A DNA stretch of 53,850 bases from an uncultured Bacilli bacterium (GCA_944358895.1 CALVSB010000010.1:1-53850); one strand, 5' to 3'. Positions 16,800 through 26,313 are shown, numbered from the stretch's first letter. Program-made: numbers and translations. The notes: generated by a model from the letters alone, not told the origin.

Positions 16800-17204
16800 A
16801 TTCTAAATTTTCCGGCAGTTGAGCAATAGAAAACAGAAGCCCAGTTTAAAAAAGCGAAAAGCGAAGTGGATTTCAAATCAAGTTCTAGATAATAAGCGCG
16901 GTCTTATACGAATTGGACAGCATGTCCAACAAACTTTTTTGTAAAGAGGCTCGCCTGCGGCTGTTTGCGATTTTCCTCTAAGGACCCGGACCTTTGGAGC
17001 AGAATTCCCTCCTTGATACGGCCGAAACGTGCCACCATTGCGCATTGCTGACAGCTCTTTTTTGAAGATAACCATGTCTATCTGAGACTTTTTCGCGGCG
17101 CTATCAAATGCCTTCCTTATTTAACGGAATTTCTCCAGCTATTCTTTTGGTAATGAATACTGATTGTGCTTTTGCCTAATCAATACTTTGATATTTTAGA
17201 AAGC
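16800..17204. other. Intergenic region without a convincing gene
   Basis: About 400 bases. It holds a seven-base inverted repeat TTGGACA/TGTCCAA (16913-16929) with a three-base centre, followed by a short T-run that could be a weak terminator. A 65-codon minus-strand frame (16878-17075) has no supporting ribosome binding site or recognisable sequence. In-frame GTG at 17166 could extend the next gene by 13 codons. Confidence 0.4.
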
Positions 17205-19163
17205 ATGAAGCATTCCAAGTACTTTGACGGTTATGGGTCCAATGATGGTATTTTTGTGTCTGACTTTCCCGAACTCATGAAAAATTGGGTGGCGGAGAAG
17301 AACAAGGAGAAGGGCATTGACCCTCGAACCACAGAAATAAAGAGCAACAAAAAGGTCTATTGGCGTTGTAGCGAAGGCCACATATTTCTGAAGGCTCCAA
17401 TCAAATATCTGAAAAATCCAACTTGTTCCTATTGCAGCCGCCAGCCGTTGACTAAGGGGAAAAACGATTTAGCTACTTTGAGGCCTGATTTGGTCGATGA
17501 ATGGGATTTCGACGAAAATGGCTTGCTATTGCCGTCGGACGTAACATGCCACGACTCTATTCACAAAATTCATTGGAAGTGCAGTCGATGCGGTCACAAA
17601 TGGATTGCCACAGCAACCGACCGTGCAATACATGGTCGCGGCTGCACAATTTGCAATCATAAGGCGGGGATAGCGAAAAAAGTCCGCAATCATGCGTTAA
17701 AAAGCGGAGGAATCGTTGATCCGAAACTTCTCGCCGATTTCGATTATGAAGCCAACGATTTTACCCCTGATTCGGTGTCTCCGAAAAGCAACAGGATGGC
17801 TTTTTGGAAATGCCACGTATGCGGATATAAATGGCGCGCCAAGATTGTTAATCGAGCGAACGGGAGGGGATGCCCGTCATGCTCCAACCGTGTTGTGGTC
17901 AAAGGCCGCAACGATTTGCAGACGACGGATCCTGAATTAGCGGCCGAGTGGGATCCCGCCAACGATAAAGGGCCCGATGAAGTTACCCGAGGGTCTTCCT
18001 ACAATGCCTCCTGGATTTGTCCGAAAGGCCATCATTACAAGGCCACCGTAAACAAACGAACTTCGGAGCACACCAATTGTCCTATCTGCGACAAGGGCCG
18101 CCATACGTCTTTTGCCGAGCAGGCTATTTTCTACTATGTAAAAATGCTCTTCCCCGATGCCCAGAACCATTATGACGAAGGCTTCCCTAATGGAATGGAA
18201 TTGGACATCTATGTTCCTTTGATTAGAACTGGTATTGAGTTTGATGGCATCTATTGGCATCGGAAAAATGCCAAGAATAGGAGAAAGCAATCGACCAAGT
18301 TCCGTCTTTGCCAAAGCCGCAAAATTCGCCTAATTCGTATTGCTGAAGGCGAGTTTGATGGAACCTTCGAGGACGATGCAAACATGACGATTTGGGTTGG
18401 CGACTCCGGCGATTACAAGAGCTTTACCATCCAAATAATCGCATTTTTGCGTTGGCTGAACCAATTTGGTTTTAGCCACTTGCCCTTTCCTAATGTCAAC
18501 GTCGAACGCGACCAGTTTAAGATTCGGAAGAACTATATGAGTTCAAGGCTTGAGGACTCCCTTGCAGGCCTTTTCCCAGAAGTGGTCCAAGATTGGGATT
18601 ACGAACTAAACGAGGGGCTAACGCCAGATAATATAAAACCCGGGTCTGAAATCCCCATTCACTGGAAATGTCATGTTTGCGGGAAAAAATGGGTGACGAC
18701 GGCAAGCAAAAGGACAATAGAGCATACAGGCTGCCCCGAATGTGCGAAAAAGAGAGTTGCGAGAAGCCATTGCATACCAATTTATCAGTACGACAAAGAA
18801 GGACATTTCATTCGTTCTTGGGAGTCAACTGCGGATGCCGGCGCCGCCTTAAAAATCAATCGAGCCAACATCGGTATGTGCGCAAATGGGCAAAGGCCTT
18901 TAGCGGGCAGATTCCGATGGTCCAAGGAAAAACGAGATTTTCTCCCCCCTATCCAGAGAGTTAAGAAAGACCGCACGAACATGAACGGAATTGAAGTGGA
19001 GCAGCTAGACGATGATGGAAATGTTGTAGCCACTTATCCATCCATGAAAGAGGCGTCTCGAGTTTTGAAAATAGACGATTCCCAAATTTGCCGAGCTGCC
19101 AACGGACTTGTCAAAAAGGCAGGCGGCTATCACTGGCGGATTTCTAGAAAAGACCGGAAATAA
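17205..19163 (+). CDS. Five-zinc-ribbon, Vsr/PD-(D/E)XK-like nuclease with two NUMOD1-type repeats, 652 aa
   Basis: From the ATG at 17205: four DUF4379-like zinc ribbons (Cys pairs near 55/74/77, 126/129/147/150, 203/206/223/226 and 272/292/295), then a Vsr/DUF559-like nuclease core at about 300-385 (Glu305, ELD 332-334, EFD 345-347, H352), then a fifth ribbon (489/492/510/513). Two NUMOD1-like DNA-binding repeats follow (about 524-570 and 596-643), each with a Y/L-D-x-x-G start and an A-x-x-L-K-I helix. This layout fits EDxHD-type homing endonucleases of phages and mobile elements. No intron or intein surrounds it, so it may be free-standing. The start could also be GTG 17166; neither has a good ribosome binding site. 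Confidence 0.82.
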   Translation: MKHSKYFDGYGSNDGIFVSDFPELMKNWVAEKNKEKGIDPRTTEIKSNKKVYWRCSEGHIFLKAPIKYLKNPTCSYCSRQPLTKGKNDLATLRPDLVDEWDFDENGLLLPSDVTCHDSIHKIHWKCSRCGHKWIATATDRAIHGRGCTICNHKAGIAKKVRNHALKSGGIVDPKLLADFDYEANDFTPDSVSPKSNRMAFWKCHVCGYKWRAKIVNRANGRGCPSCSNRVVVKGRNDLQTTDPELAAEWDPANDKGPDEVTRGSSYNASWICPKGHHYKATVNKRTSEHTNCPICDKGRHTSFAEQAIFYYVKMLFPDAQNHYDEGFPNGMELDIYVPLIRTGIEFDGIYWHRKNAKNRRKQSTKFRLCQSRKIRLIRIAEGEFDGTFEDDANMTIWVGDSGDYKSFTIQIIAFLRWLNQFGFSHLPFPNVNVERDQFKIRKNYMSSRLEDSLAGLFPEVVQDWDYELNEGLTPDNIKPGSEIPIHWKCHVCGKKWVTTASKRTIEHTGCPECAKKRVARSHCIPIYQYDKEGHFIRSWESTADAGAALKINRANIGMCANGQRPLAGRFRWSKEKRDFLPPIQRVKKDRTNMNGIEVEQLDDDGNVVATYPSMKEASRVLKIDDSQICRAANGLVKKAGGYHWRISRKDRK

Positions 19164-19385
19164 TTGAAATGTCTATGAGGGAACAAACTCTTCAGCCGCT
19201 AACATGAATAAAAAATGAATTCCGATCATTTTGAGAAGAACAGCATTTATCGTTAAGACTTTTTGCTAATCAAACCGCGCAGAAATTTCGCTTGATAGGC
19301 AACTGCCGACGGTTGATCTTTGCTTAACATTTTAAAACCGGCAGCGTTTTACGGCTGGCAAGAGGTGATAACTAGACTGCTAAGA

Positions 19386-19413
19386 TTGCCAAGCGATCCG
19401 ATTGAGATATCAT
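19386..19413 (+). promoter_or_regulatory. Promoter for the nuclease-helicase gene
   Basis: TTGCCA (19386-19391), 16-base spacer, TATCAT (19408-19413). The ATG at 19423 follows nine bases after the -10, leaving room for a leader of only about three bases. Confidence 0.65.
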
Positions 19414-19422
19414 TTGCTCCGT

Positions 19423-21270
19423 ATGATCGTTTACCAAGGAACTAGACATGACTTCCATGTCGTCTGCATTTATGGCCGGATTCAAGACGTGATGGATCAG
19501 GCTTTTAAAGAACATCATTTATCGGGCGGAACAGCAGGAGAGGTTAGAGCTTGGACCTATTCCCTTCCAGCCGTTGATCATGTTCTGGAAATTGCCAACG
19601 TTCCGGACGATGCATCGATTTCGATTGAACTTCAGATTCCGCTGACCGCGAAGCGAATCGACTTCCTAATTTCCGGGTACGACGACAAAGGTTCGGACAA
19701 TGTTGTCATTATTGAATTGAAGCAGTGGAGCGATTGCGAGCCGACTCCCTATCCAGGCATCGTCAATACGTACGTCGGACAAGCCAACCGCAACGTTGCC
19801 CATCCTTCTTATCAAGCCTGGAGTTATGCAGCTACGATTGAGAACTTCAACGAGGCATACGAAAAGAACGAGCTAAAGCTTTATCCATGCGCCTTTTTGC
19901 ACAATTTCCCCAATGCGAACCGCTTCAAGCTCGAAGGTTCGATGTACCGGGAATATATCGATGAGGCTCCGCTCTTTTTGAAGGACGACCGCGACAAATT
20001 GGCTGCCTTTATTAGCAAATTCATCAAGACGAGCGATCAAGGCAGGGCTATCTTCGGCATCGAGAACGGAAAGATCCGGCCATCGAAGGCCCTTCAGGAC
20101 ACATTGGGTTCAATGCTGAAGGGCAACCAAGAGTTTGTCCTTTTGGACGATCAAAAGGTAGCGTTTGAACGAATTCTATCCTTGGCCCGCGAAGCTGTGC
20201 GCGACCAGAAAAAGCGGACGATCATCGTTCAAGGGGGACCGGGAACTGGCAAATCGGTCGTTGCGATTAACCTTCTAGTATCTGCAATCCGAGAAGGATT
20301 AACGGCGGCGTATGTCACCAAGAACGCGGCTCCTCGGAACGTGTATTTTGAGGAACTTCGCAAGGAGAAATTGAAATCCTCGTACGTTCGCAACCTCTTT
20401 TTGGGATCGGGCAAGTTTGTCGATAGCCCGGCCAACGCCTACAACCTTCTAATTTGCGACGAAGCCCACCGGCTTAATGCGAAGAGCGGGATATTTCAAA
20501 ATCTTGGCGAGAATCAAATCAAGGAAATCATCCATGCTTCCTTGGTGAACGTTTTCTTCTTGGATGAAGACCAGATTGTCACCACGAAGGACATCGGATC
20601 GCAGGACGAAATCCGCAAGTGGGCCGAGAAAGAAAAATCGGAACTCATCGCTGGGAAGGACTTTGTTCTCTCAAGCCAATTTCGTTGCAACGGCAGCGAT
20701 GCCTATCTGGCTTTCGTAGATAACCTTCTGGACATTCGTAAAACCGCCCATCCCACCCTTGAGGGACTCGACTTCGACTTCCGCGTTTATGACGACCTTT
20801 GCCTAATGAGAGAGGATTTGAGAAAGCTAAACGGAAATAATAAAGCGAGGATGCTTGCCGGCTATTGTTACGACTGGGTGTCGAAGAACAATCTTTCGGC
20901 CTACGACATCAATATCGGCAATTTCCACGCCCAATGGAATTTCAGTTCCACGAGCACTTGGGCTATCGACCCTGACTCTTTTGAACAGGTAGGCTGCATC
21001 CACACGTGTCAAGGTCTCGAATTCGACCATGTCGGCGTCATCGTTGGCAAGGACCTTCTCTTTCGCGACGGACGTGTGGTTACCGATTGCCGTGTTCGAG
21101 CCAAAACCGATCAGTCTTTGAAAGGAATCAAATCGATGGCGGACAAGTCGATTGCCGATCGGATCATCCGAGATACCTACAAGGTTCTTCTGACCCGCGG
21201 CCAGAAATGTTGTTGGGTGTATTTCGAAGATCCGGCTTTGCGTGAATACGTAAAATCATTGATCAAGTGA
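19423..21270 (+). CDS. DUF2075-like nuclease-helicase (COG3410 type), 615 aa
   Basis: The N-terminal domain (about 1-200) has a PD-(D/E)XK pattern: K-R-I-D-F at about 77-81 (Asp80), then I-I-E-L-K (Glu98, Lys100). An SF1-like helicase domain follows, with Walker A GGPGTGKS at 271-278 and a DEAH box at 346-349, plus a C-terminal Q-G-L-E-F-D motif and T-R-G-Q near the end, as in UvrD-like motifs V and VI. Family members of this layout occur in restriction and defence loci and may process DNA. The MIVYQGT start is typical of the family, which supports the ATG at 19423 over upstream TTG. No partner gene is evident. Confidence 0.83.
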   Translation: MIVYQGTRHDFHVVCIYGRIQDVMDQAFKEHHLSGGTAGEVRAWTYSLPAVDHVLEIANVPDDASISIELQIPLTAKRIDFLISGYDDKGSDNVVIIELKQWSDCEPTPYPGIVNTYVGQANRNVAHPSYQAWSYAATIENFNEAYEKNELKLYPCAFLHNFPNANRFKLEGSMYREYIDEAPLFLKDDRDKLAAFISKFIKTSDQGRAIFGIENGKIRPSKALQDTLGSMLKGNQEFVLLDDQKVAFERILSLAREAVRDQKKRTIIVQGGPGTGKSVVAINLLVSAIREGLTAAYVTKNAAPRNVYFEELRKEKLKSSYVRNLFLGSGKFVDSPANAYNLLICDEAHRLNAKSGIFQNLGENQIKEIIHASLVNVFFLDEDQIVTTKDIGSQDEIRKWAEKEKSELIAGKDFVLSSQFRCNGSDAYLAFVDNLLDIRKTAHPTLEGLDFDFRVYDDLCLMREDLRKLNGNNKARMLAGYCYDWVSKNNLSAYDINIGNFHAQWNFSSTSTWAIDPDSFEQVGCIHTCQGLEFDHVGVIVGKDLLFRDGRVVTDCRVRAKTDQSLKGIKSMADKSIADRIIRDTYKVLLTRGQKCCWVYFEDPALREYVKSLIK

Positions 21271-21407
21271 TGACGGCGGCGATTTTGCCTCTTTTGAATG
21301 GTGGAGGACTGTACCACCATTAAAAACTTTTGTGCCGGCCATAAGACGGCGTGAATGTTTTCAAAATAAGGAAAACCTCCAACTGGAAACGCGGACCAAG
21401 CAGCGTT

Positions 21408-21416
21408 TGATAGAAT
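21408..21416 (+). promoter_or_regulatory. Extended -10 promoter element for the ASCH operon
   Basis: TGATAGAAT is an extended -10 (TGnTAGAAT) ending ten bases before the ATG at 21427. No Shine-Dalgarno sequence separates them, so the transcript may have almost no leader. Confidence 0.55.
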
Positions 21417-21426
21417 AACCTCAGAT

Positions 21427-23193
21427 ATGAGAACTGCTGTCTTCAAAATCAGGCCGGAATTTATCAATGCCATAAAAAAGGGCACGAAACGCCACGAATA
21501 TCGCTTGAATAAAGGCAATCGCTCGGTTCTCGACACGGGAGACCATTTGTACCTTGTCGCCAATGATGATTCTGGTTCTTTTGCCGAAGTAACTATCATT
21601 GGCAAGAAGACATTTTCATCTTGGGAGGAGGCTCTATCCGAGTTTTGGAGCGAAGATTTCCGGTCAATCTTTTCTTCCTTTGAAGAAGCCGTTAATACTT
21701 GCCGGAAGTTTTATTCGGATAGCGATGTAAAAACTTACGGCATAGTAGTGTTTTCTATCGTCCCTTTCTCGGAGGGAGCTTTGCAAAAATCGAATGTGCT
21801 TATTGATGGAAAACTCCTCGACGACGAAGAAACCCGAATTGCTTGCGATAGCCTAATCAAAAGGCTCCAGGCGCGAGGTTGTTCAAGCGTTTCAGTTAAG
21901 CCGGCCTTTGATGGCATGCCATCCGATCAAAATGATATTTTGGATTCATATTTCTTTGGCGCCGTCGAAGGAATGCAAGCGGACCAGATTGAAACTTTGT
22001 ACTCTCTTTATTCAAGGAAACACGATTATCTCATCACTAATGACGATAAGCTTCTTTCTTGTTGCAAGGCCCTGTTTTGCAACAACCGGCTTATTTCCTT
22101 GGATCAAGCCCAGAGCCTTTTAGACCGTTCTTTTGCCCCAATCCGTTACGGCGTCCTCAAGGTGGTGAACAAGAAATTTGGCGAACTGGACATCAACGAT
22201 CCGTTTTTTGATTCCCTGAAAGACGATTATCCTGAATTTTCTAAATGGTTTGCCAAAAAGAGCGGTTCTGATGCCTATGTTTTCCTGGATGAAAGCGGAA
22301 AACTCCGCGCTTTCCTATACCTCAAAATTGAGGGACGGGATGAAGATTATTCAGACATAAATCCCGTTCTTCCGCCGGCTAGGAGAATGAAAGTCGGAAC
22401 TTTCAAAATAGATAGCGGAGACAATCACTTTCGCCTCAGCGAGCGTTTTTTCAAAGCCATTTTCGATAATGCATTGCAAGAAGCGGTCGACGAGGTCTAC
22501 GTGACTTTATTCGAAGGCAGGAAAGACACAGTCGATGCATTGAAGGATAACTTGCTCAAGTGGGGTTTCAGACGTTGGGGAACCAAAACCGATGGCGAGG
22601 CTCTCTACGTGAAAGATCTTAGGGGATACAATTCAAAAAAGACCCCGAAAGAGAATTTTCCGTTATTTCAAGACGGCTCGTCATTATACTGGTTGCCAAT
22701 TCTCAGCCATTACCACGACTTGCTTTTTCCGGATTCGATTCCCGAAGGCATTTCGAAGGAAGGCTTGGATTCAAATTTGGGCAGCCTCTATGCTCTCGAG
22801 AAAATATACTTGACCAAGGCATCATGGCCTTCTGTCCCCAGCGGAAGCCGCATTCTTATTTACCGAATGGGAGAAGAGTGGCCAAAGAGGTATACCAGCT
22901 TAGTGACGGGCGAGGGCATTCTGAACTGGATAAAAACGGCAAAAAGCCTTGATGAACTGAAGGAATTTTGCAAAAACAAATCAGTATTCACCGATGATGA
23001 AATTACCGATTGTTGGATTAAAGGAAGAACTGTTGTCGTAAGCGTTTTGTATCTCCGCCGTTTAAAGCGCCCGATCCAACTTGCGGAACTTTGGGAAAAA
23101 GGAATAATTCAAGAAGGCGGCGGCCCTCGCGTCCTAGACAAGGCCGAAGACGAGAACGCCGTCTGGCAGTTGCTTGAGAGGAGAAGCCGATGA
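21427..23193 (+). CDS. ASCH-PIN-GNAT-ASCH/EVE-like multidomain protein, 588 aa
   Basis: Residues 1-115 read as an ASCH (PUA-like RNA/nucleotide-binding) domain: F-K-I-R-P-E-F...I-K-K-G-T-K-R-H-E-Y-R, then a G-D-H-L-Y strand. Residues about 125-240 look like a PIN-type nuclease fold (NVLIDGKLLD at the start, Y-L-I-T-N-D-D-K-L-L at the end). Residues about 245-400 are GNAT-like (M-K-V-G-T-F-K-I, then K-W-G-F-R-R-W-G). The last 150 residues again resemble an ASCH/EVE fold. The next gene is a lone ASCH domain and overlaps by four bases. Inference: an RNA-targeting module that reads a modified or tRNA-like substrate and acetylates or cleaves it. Domain limits are approximate; PIN and C-terminal assignments are the least certain. 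Confidence 0.75.
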   Translation: MRTAVFKIRPEFINAIKKGTKRHEYRLNKGNRSVLDTGDHLYLVANDDSGSFAEVTIIGKKTFSSWEEALSEFWSEDFRSIFSSFEEAVNTCRKFYSDSDVKTYGIVVFSIVPFSEGALQKSNVLIDGKLLDDEETRIACDSLIKRLQARGCSSVSVKPAFDGMPSDQNDILDSYFFGAVEGMQADQIETLYSLYSRKHDYLITNDDKLLSCCKALFCNNRLISLDQAQSLLDRSFAPIRYGVLKVVNKKFGELDINDPFFDSLKDDYPEFSKWFAKKSGSDAYVFLDESGKLRAFLYLKIEGRDEDYSDINPVLPPARRMKVGTFKIDSGDNHFRLSERFFKAIFDNALQEAVDEVYVTLFEGRKDTVDALKDNLLKWGFRRWGTKTDGEALYVKDLRGYNSKKTPKENFPLFQDGSSLYWLPILSHYHDLLFPDSIPEGISKEGLDSNLGSLYALEKIYLTKASWPSVPSGSRILIYRMGEEWPKRYTSLVTGEGILNWIKTAKSLDELKEFCKNKSVFTDDEITDCWIKGRTVVVSVLYLRRLKRPIQLAELWEKGIIQEGGGPRVLDKAEDENAVWQLLERRSR

Positions 23194-23612
23194 GAAAAAC
23201 AATCGTGATCTCCATTCACCCAACGCATCTCACGAAAATTCTTAAGCGGGAGAAGATTTTCGAATACCGGCGTTTAGCCGCGAAATCCGACATCGACTCC
23301 ATTCTCATTTACGAAACGGCACCCGTTTCGAAGGTCGTCGCCTTAGCCCATGTCAAAGAAGTGATTTCACTTCCGCTTGCCGAGCTCTGGGAAAGCACGA
23401 AAAGTGGTGGTGGTATCGACGAAGACTTCTTCTATTCCTATTTCCGCGGGAAGGAAATCGGGTACGCATATCGAATCGATGAGATCATGCCCCTCGAAAA
23501 GCCTCTCTCCCTATCCCAGGTCGGCCTTTCGTCCGCTCCCCAGTCGTATGCCTATTACCGGGGCAAGATGAGATTCAGGTTTGCGGACCAGCCTTCCGAT
23601 ATTTCTGCTTGA
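23190..23612 (+). CDS. ASCH-domain protein, 140 aa
   Basis: Almost the whole protein is an ASCH/PUA-like domain: I-S-I-H-P-T-H-L-T-K-I-L-K-R-E-K near the N-terminus, F-E-Y-R-R, a Y-E-T-A-P strand with V-V-A-L-A-H-V, and a C-terminal Y-Y-R-G-K. Its ATGA start overlaps the stop of the 588-aa multidomain gene, so it is made in step with it. It may be the partner that reads the RNA substrate, or an immunity component. Function inferred from family and context only. Confidence 0.8.
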   Translation: MRKTIVISIHPTHLTKILKREKIFEYRRLAAKSDIDSILIYETAPVSKVVALAHVKEVISLPLAELWESTKSGGGIDEDFFYSYFRGKEIGYAYRIDEIMPLEKPLSLSQVGLSSAPQSYAYYRGKMRFRFADQPSDISA

Positions 23613-24089
23613 GATTCGACCTGATATTTGGTGTTGATGCCACCCCCGGACGCCAAAATGCGTTTGATGCCAACGGCACAGTGCTTGCGAATCCGGAAAA
23701 TGGGCCCAGTGCCCAGCGACTGACTGCGATGCTCTAAATCGCTGTTCGTTAATCTTCATTTTTCCGGGTTTTTCAAAATGCAGTCTGAATTATCTTTGTG
23801 GTCGAACGTGATTGTTCCGTTTCGCTGTTTACAGAAGCAAAGTCGAGAATTCCTGGCCAATTTCCCGGAACTTCGGCATGCCTTTCTCGCGAATGAACGG
23901 TAGGCGTGGTTTCTCTAACGAACCTTTTGGCAACTTAGTTTCAAAGCTCGTCAGAAATGGATAAAAACGGGTTGCCACAAGTCAGGAAAATGAGGTTGAA
24001 TGAATGGTAAGAAAGGTTGCCATAGTCGAGCCATAGGCAGCAATGTTCTATGGTAGCGATGAACGAGAAGCGGAGAAAGCCGAGTACTA
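23613..24089. other. Intergenic region with a possible gene remnant
   Basis: About 480 bases. A 42-codon open frame (23609-23737) overlapping the ASCH stop reads like ordinary protein (…NGTVLANPENGPSAQR…) but has no start signal and ends at TAA; it may be the 3' remnant of a lost gene. TTGATGCCA is repeated at 23634-23642 and 23663-23671. I see nothing else; no promoter for the KAP gene is obvious. Confidence 0.35.
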
Positions 24090-25808
24090 ATGAAAACATC
24101 TGATATTCAGTTGATACTGAAGACATTCATAAATGACACAAACTATCGGTCCATTTTAATCGATGGAAAGTGGGGCATCGGAAAAACATACGAGTTTAAG
24201 AGATGGTTCGACGCTCTTCCGAGAAGGTCCAAAAAACACATCTACTATTTTTCGATTTTTGGAGTGGAAACGATGGATGATTTAAATACAAGAATCTATC
24301 GAAAACTACACCCGTATTGGTCGATTTTCAGAGTCGGTTATAAGACCATCAGCCAATCCGTTGATGCGATCGTTGGTCTTTGGAATACATCAATAAACGT
24401 AAGTTCAAATCTTGATTACGTACTAGATTCGCTGAAACCCGCAAAAATAAGTGGCCGACCCGTATTAATCTTTGATGACATCGAGCGTTTCGAATGTAAC
24501 AACTTCTCCTTCTTTTTGGGACTCCTGTACAAATTGCACCTACAAGGAGCAAGGATTATTTGTCTTACCTCTTCAGAAAAACTTGATAATAAGGAAAAAC
24601 TTTTCAATGAATACAAGGAGAAGTTATTCGACGCTATCTATATGGTCGAAGAGCCATCCACAGGTGTTTTTGACAGTATTTTCACCGATTTGACAGATAG
24701 CGTTCAGAAGGAAAACATTCTCAATATCTGCAATCAGAATATCAGAATGCTCAGAAAAGGCGAACTTCTTTTCAACAAGCTAGTTCAAAATATCGCTAAG
24801 CCCGATGTTTGGGTTGTTGATAAATTCTATGTGATTGCAGCTTGCTGTTACGCAATCAGGATTGCGCTGGATCAGCCGACAGGTGCTACCGGCCCAAAAT
24901 ATGATGATACAAGTCTCTATTATTATGATTTTAAGACAGAATTCGGATCAAAAATTTACCAAAATTTCAGGTATTTCCTGAAATGCGAAATGTTTTCGCC
25001 TACCGAAACCATGATGCCGAATCTTGTAGAGAGTGTCCTAAGAGTATATTTCTTTAATGATTTTAACGGGATAGAAAAGATTCTTTTGAAGCAATCAGGA
25101 ACCGAAGAGGCTCCAGTTCAAAAAGAATTTTTCTTATTATCTGATGAAAACAAAAGGGATTTCGTTTCACTATTTTCCAAGGAAATGTCAAACCCTGCTA
25201 CGAATTACGATAAAGAGCAATTGAGAATTTTGGGTGACATTCTCCGCTATTATCATGGTGGGTTAGATTCGGCCTTGATAGACAATTTTGTAAGGAAATA
25301 CTTCAATAGCTGCGATAAAAATCAAAGAAAGGGACAAACGGAACTTGAAAATTGGCTGCGGGTCCTAGAAAAGGAAACATCAGACAAAAGAGAAAAGGAA
25401 AGTATCAATGACGCATTACGCAAAGTTTCCAAGCAGTTTTCTGTTTTGTGGACAGATTATCACACGGAAAAACTTATTGGCGCAATCGGGGGCAGAAATG
25501 TAGTTGCAATTGGCAATTATTTGAATAATTTTTCTCGGTTTAAAGAATCGTTGAATATCGATAAGTTGAAATTCTTTCTTACCAAAAATGATTTTTGCCT
25601 ACCGAATCTTTCTGCGGACATTTCTGATAACGAATGGGAATTCTCCAATCAAATTGCTGAACTGGTACATCTATTGGGCTTGGACGAATCTTTTATTTTC
25701 TATGCAAAAAATACAGCGGAAAATAGTTCTTCCTACTCTTTGAAGGACCGTTTTCAAGCGCTCATTCGGTACAAACTTAAGCAGTCTTTGGAGTTAACTG
25801 ATAAATGA
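24090..25808 (+). CDS. KAP-family P-loop NTPase, 572 aa
   Basis: Walker A GKWGIGKT at residues 26-33 and Walker B V-L-I-F-D-D-I-E-R at 125-133, the typical KAP NTPase pair. KAP proteins of phage-defence type usually carry inserted membrane helices; here I see only one or two weakly hydrophobic stretches (about 280-290), so it may be soluble. The C-terminal 300 residues are helical and not recognised. The gene is AT-rich with no good ribosome binding site before ATG 24090. It is flanked by intergenic gaps and stands alone. A defence role is an inference from family and neighbourhood. Confidence 0.82.
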   Translation: MKTSDIQLILKTFINDTNYRSILIDGKWGIGKTYEFKRWFDALPRRSKKHIYYFSIFGVETMDDLNTRIYRKLHPYWSIFRVGYKTISQSVDAIVGLWNTSINVSSNLDYVLDSLKPAKISGRPVLIFDDIERFECNNFSFFLGLLYKLHLQGARIICLTSSEKLDNKEKLFNEYKEKLFDAIYMVEEPSTGVFDSIFTDLTDSVQKENILNICNQNIRMLRKGELLFNKLVQNIAKPDVWVVDKFYVIAACCYAIRIALDQPTGATGPKYDDTSLYYYDFKTEFGSKIYQNFRYFLKCEMFSPTETMMPNLVESVLRVYFFNDFNGIEKILLKQSGTEEAPVQKEFFLLSDENKRDFVSLFSKEMSNPATNYDKEQLRILGDILRYYHGGLDSALIDNFVRKYFNSCDKNQRKGQTELENWLRVLEKETSDKREKESINDALRKVSKQFSVLWTDYHTEKLIGAIGGRNVVAIGNYLNNFSRFKESLNIDKLKFFLTKNDFCLPNLSADISDNEWEFSNQIAELVHLLGLDESFIFYAKNTAENSSSYSLKDRFQALIRYKLKQSLELTDK

Positions 25809-26136
25809 GTTGTTTTTGCCTGAATATGTGAACTTTCCTGACATTCTTGCCTTGCGCTTTTTGTTCTTATTCGACATTCTCGCGTAATTCAGAAATTCTA
25901 ATATTCGCCTATTACGGACCATTTCTTTGCCGCTAGAAAAGCGTTTGAGGAACTCGCCCTTGATTTTCTTTGACTCGGTTTCGTTTCACAAGATTCTTTC
26001 CGCCTTTAGCAAGAGGTATGGGCACTATCAAGAGCCAGATTCTAAGAAGAAGAACAAAATGCAGGATAGCGTAGCAGGGAGGGGTCTAATCGCACTTTCA
26101 CTTGGTAAACTTATTTCAGAAAACGGAGGTCCTCTC
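25809..26136. other. Intergenic region with no supported gene
   Basis: About 330 bases of AT-rich DNA. An open frame continues upstream of the DUF4177 gene (from 25927), but it lacks a start signal and its sequence resembles no family I know; it could be a decayed gene. GGAGGT at 26125-26130 is the ribosome binding site of the next gene. Confidence 0.4.
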
Positions 26137-26313
26137 ATGAAATGGGAATACAAATACATCTCGATCGGCTTACACCTTTCAGATAAGAAAACGGCCAATC
26201 TGATAAACGAAGAGCTCGGCAAGCTCGGCGATGATGGATGGGAACTTGTTAACTTCGTAAACATTGTCGTAGATGCTAGGTACGCACTCATTTTCAAGCG
26301 GCCTAAAGAGTAG
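26137..26313 (+). CDS. DUF4177-type small protein, 58 aa
   Basis: The ATG at 26137 follows GGAGGT by six bases and begins MKWEYK, the characteristic DUF4177 start, with L-G-D-D-G-W-E-L-V in the middle and a final hydrophobic strand. The full reading frame extends 70 codons further upstream, but that part is unlike the family. Small DUF4177 proteins are common in Bacilli; the function is unknown. It is the last gene of the low-GC island. Confidence 0.8.
   Translation: MKWEYKYISIGLHLSDKKTANLINEELGKLGDDGWELVNFVNIVVDARYALIFKRPKE

Noticed and set aside
16878..17075. 65-codon minus-strand frame in the gap before the zinc-ribbon nuclease
   Set aside because: No start signal, low-complexity basic composition, and no family resemblance.
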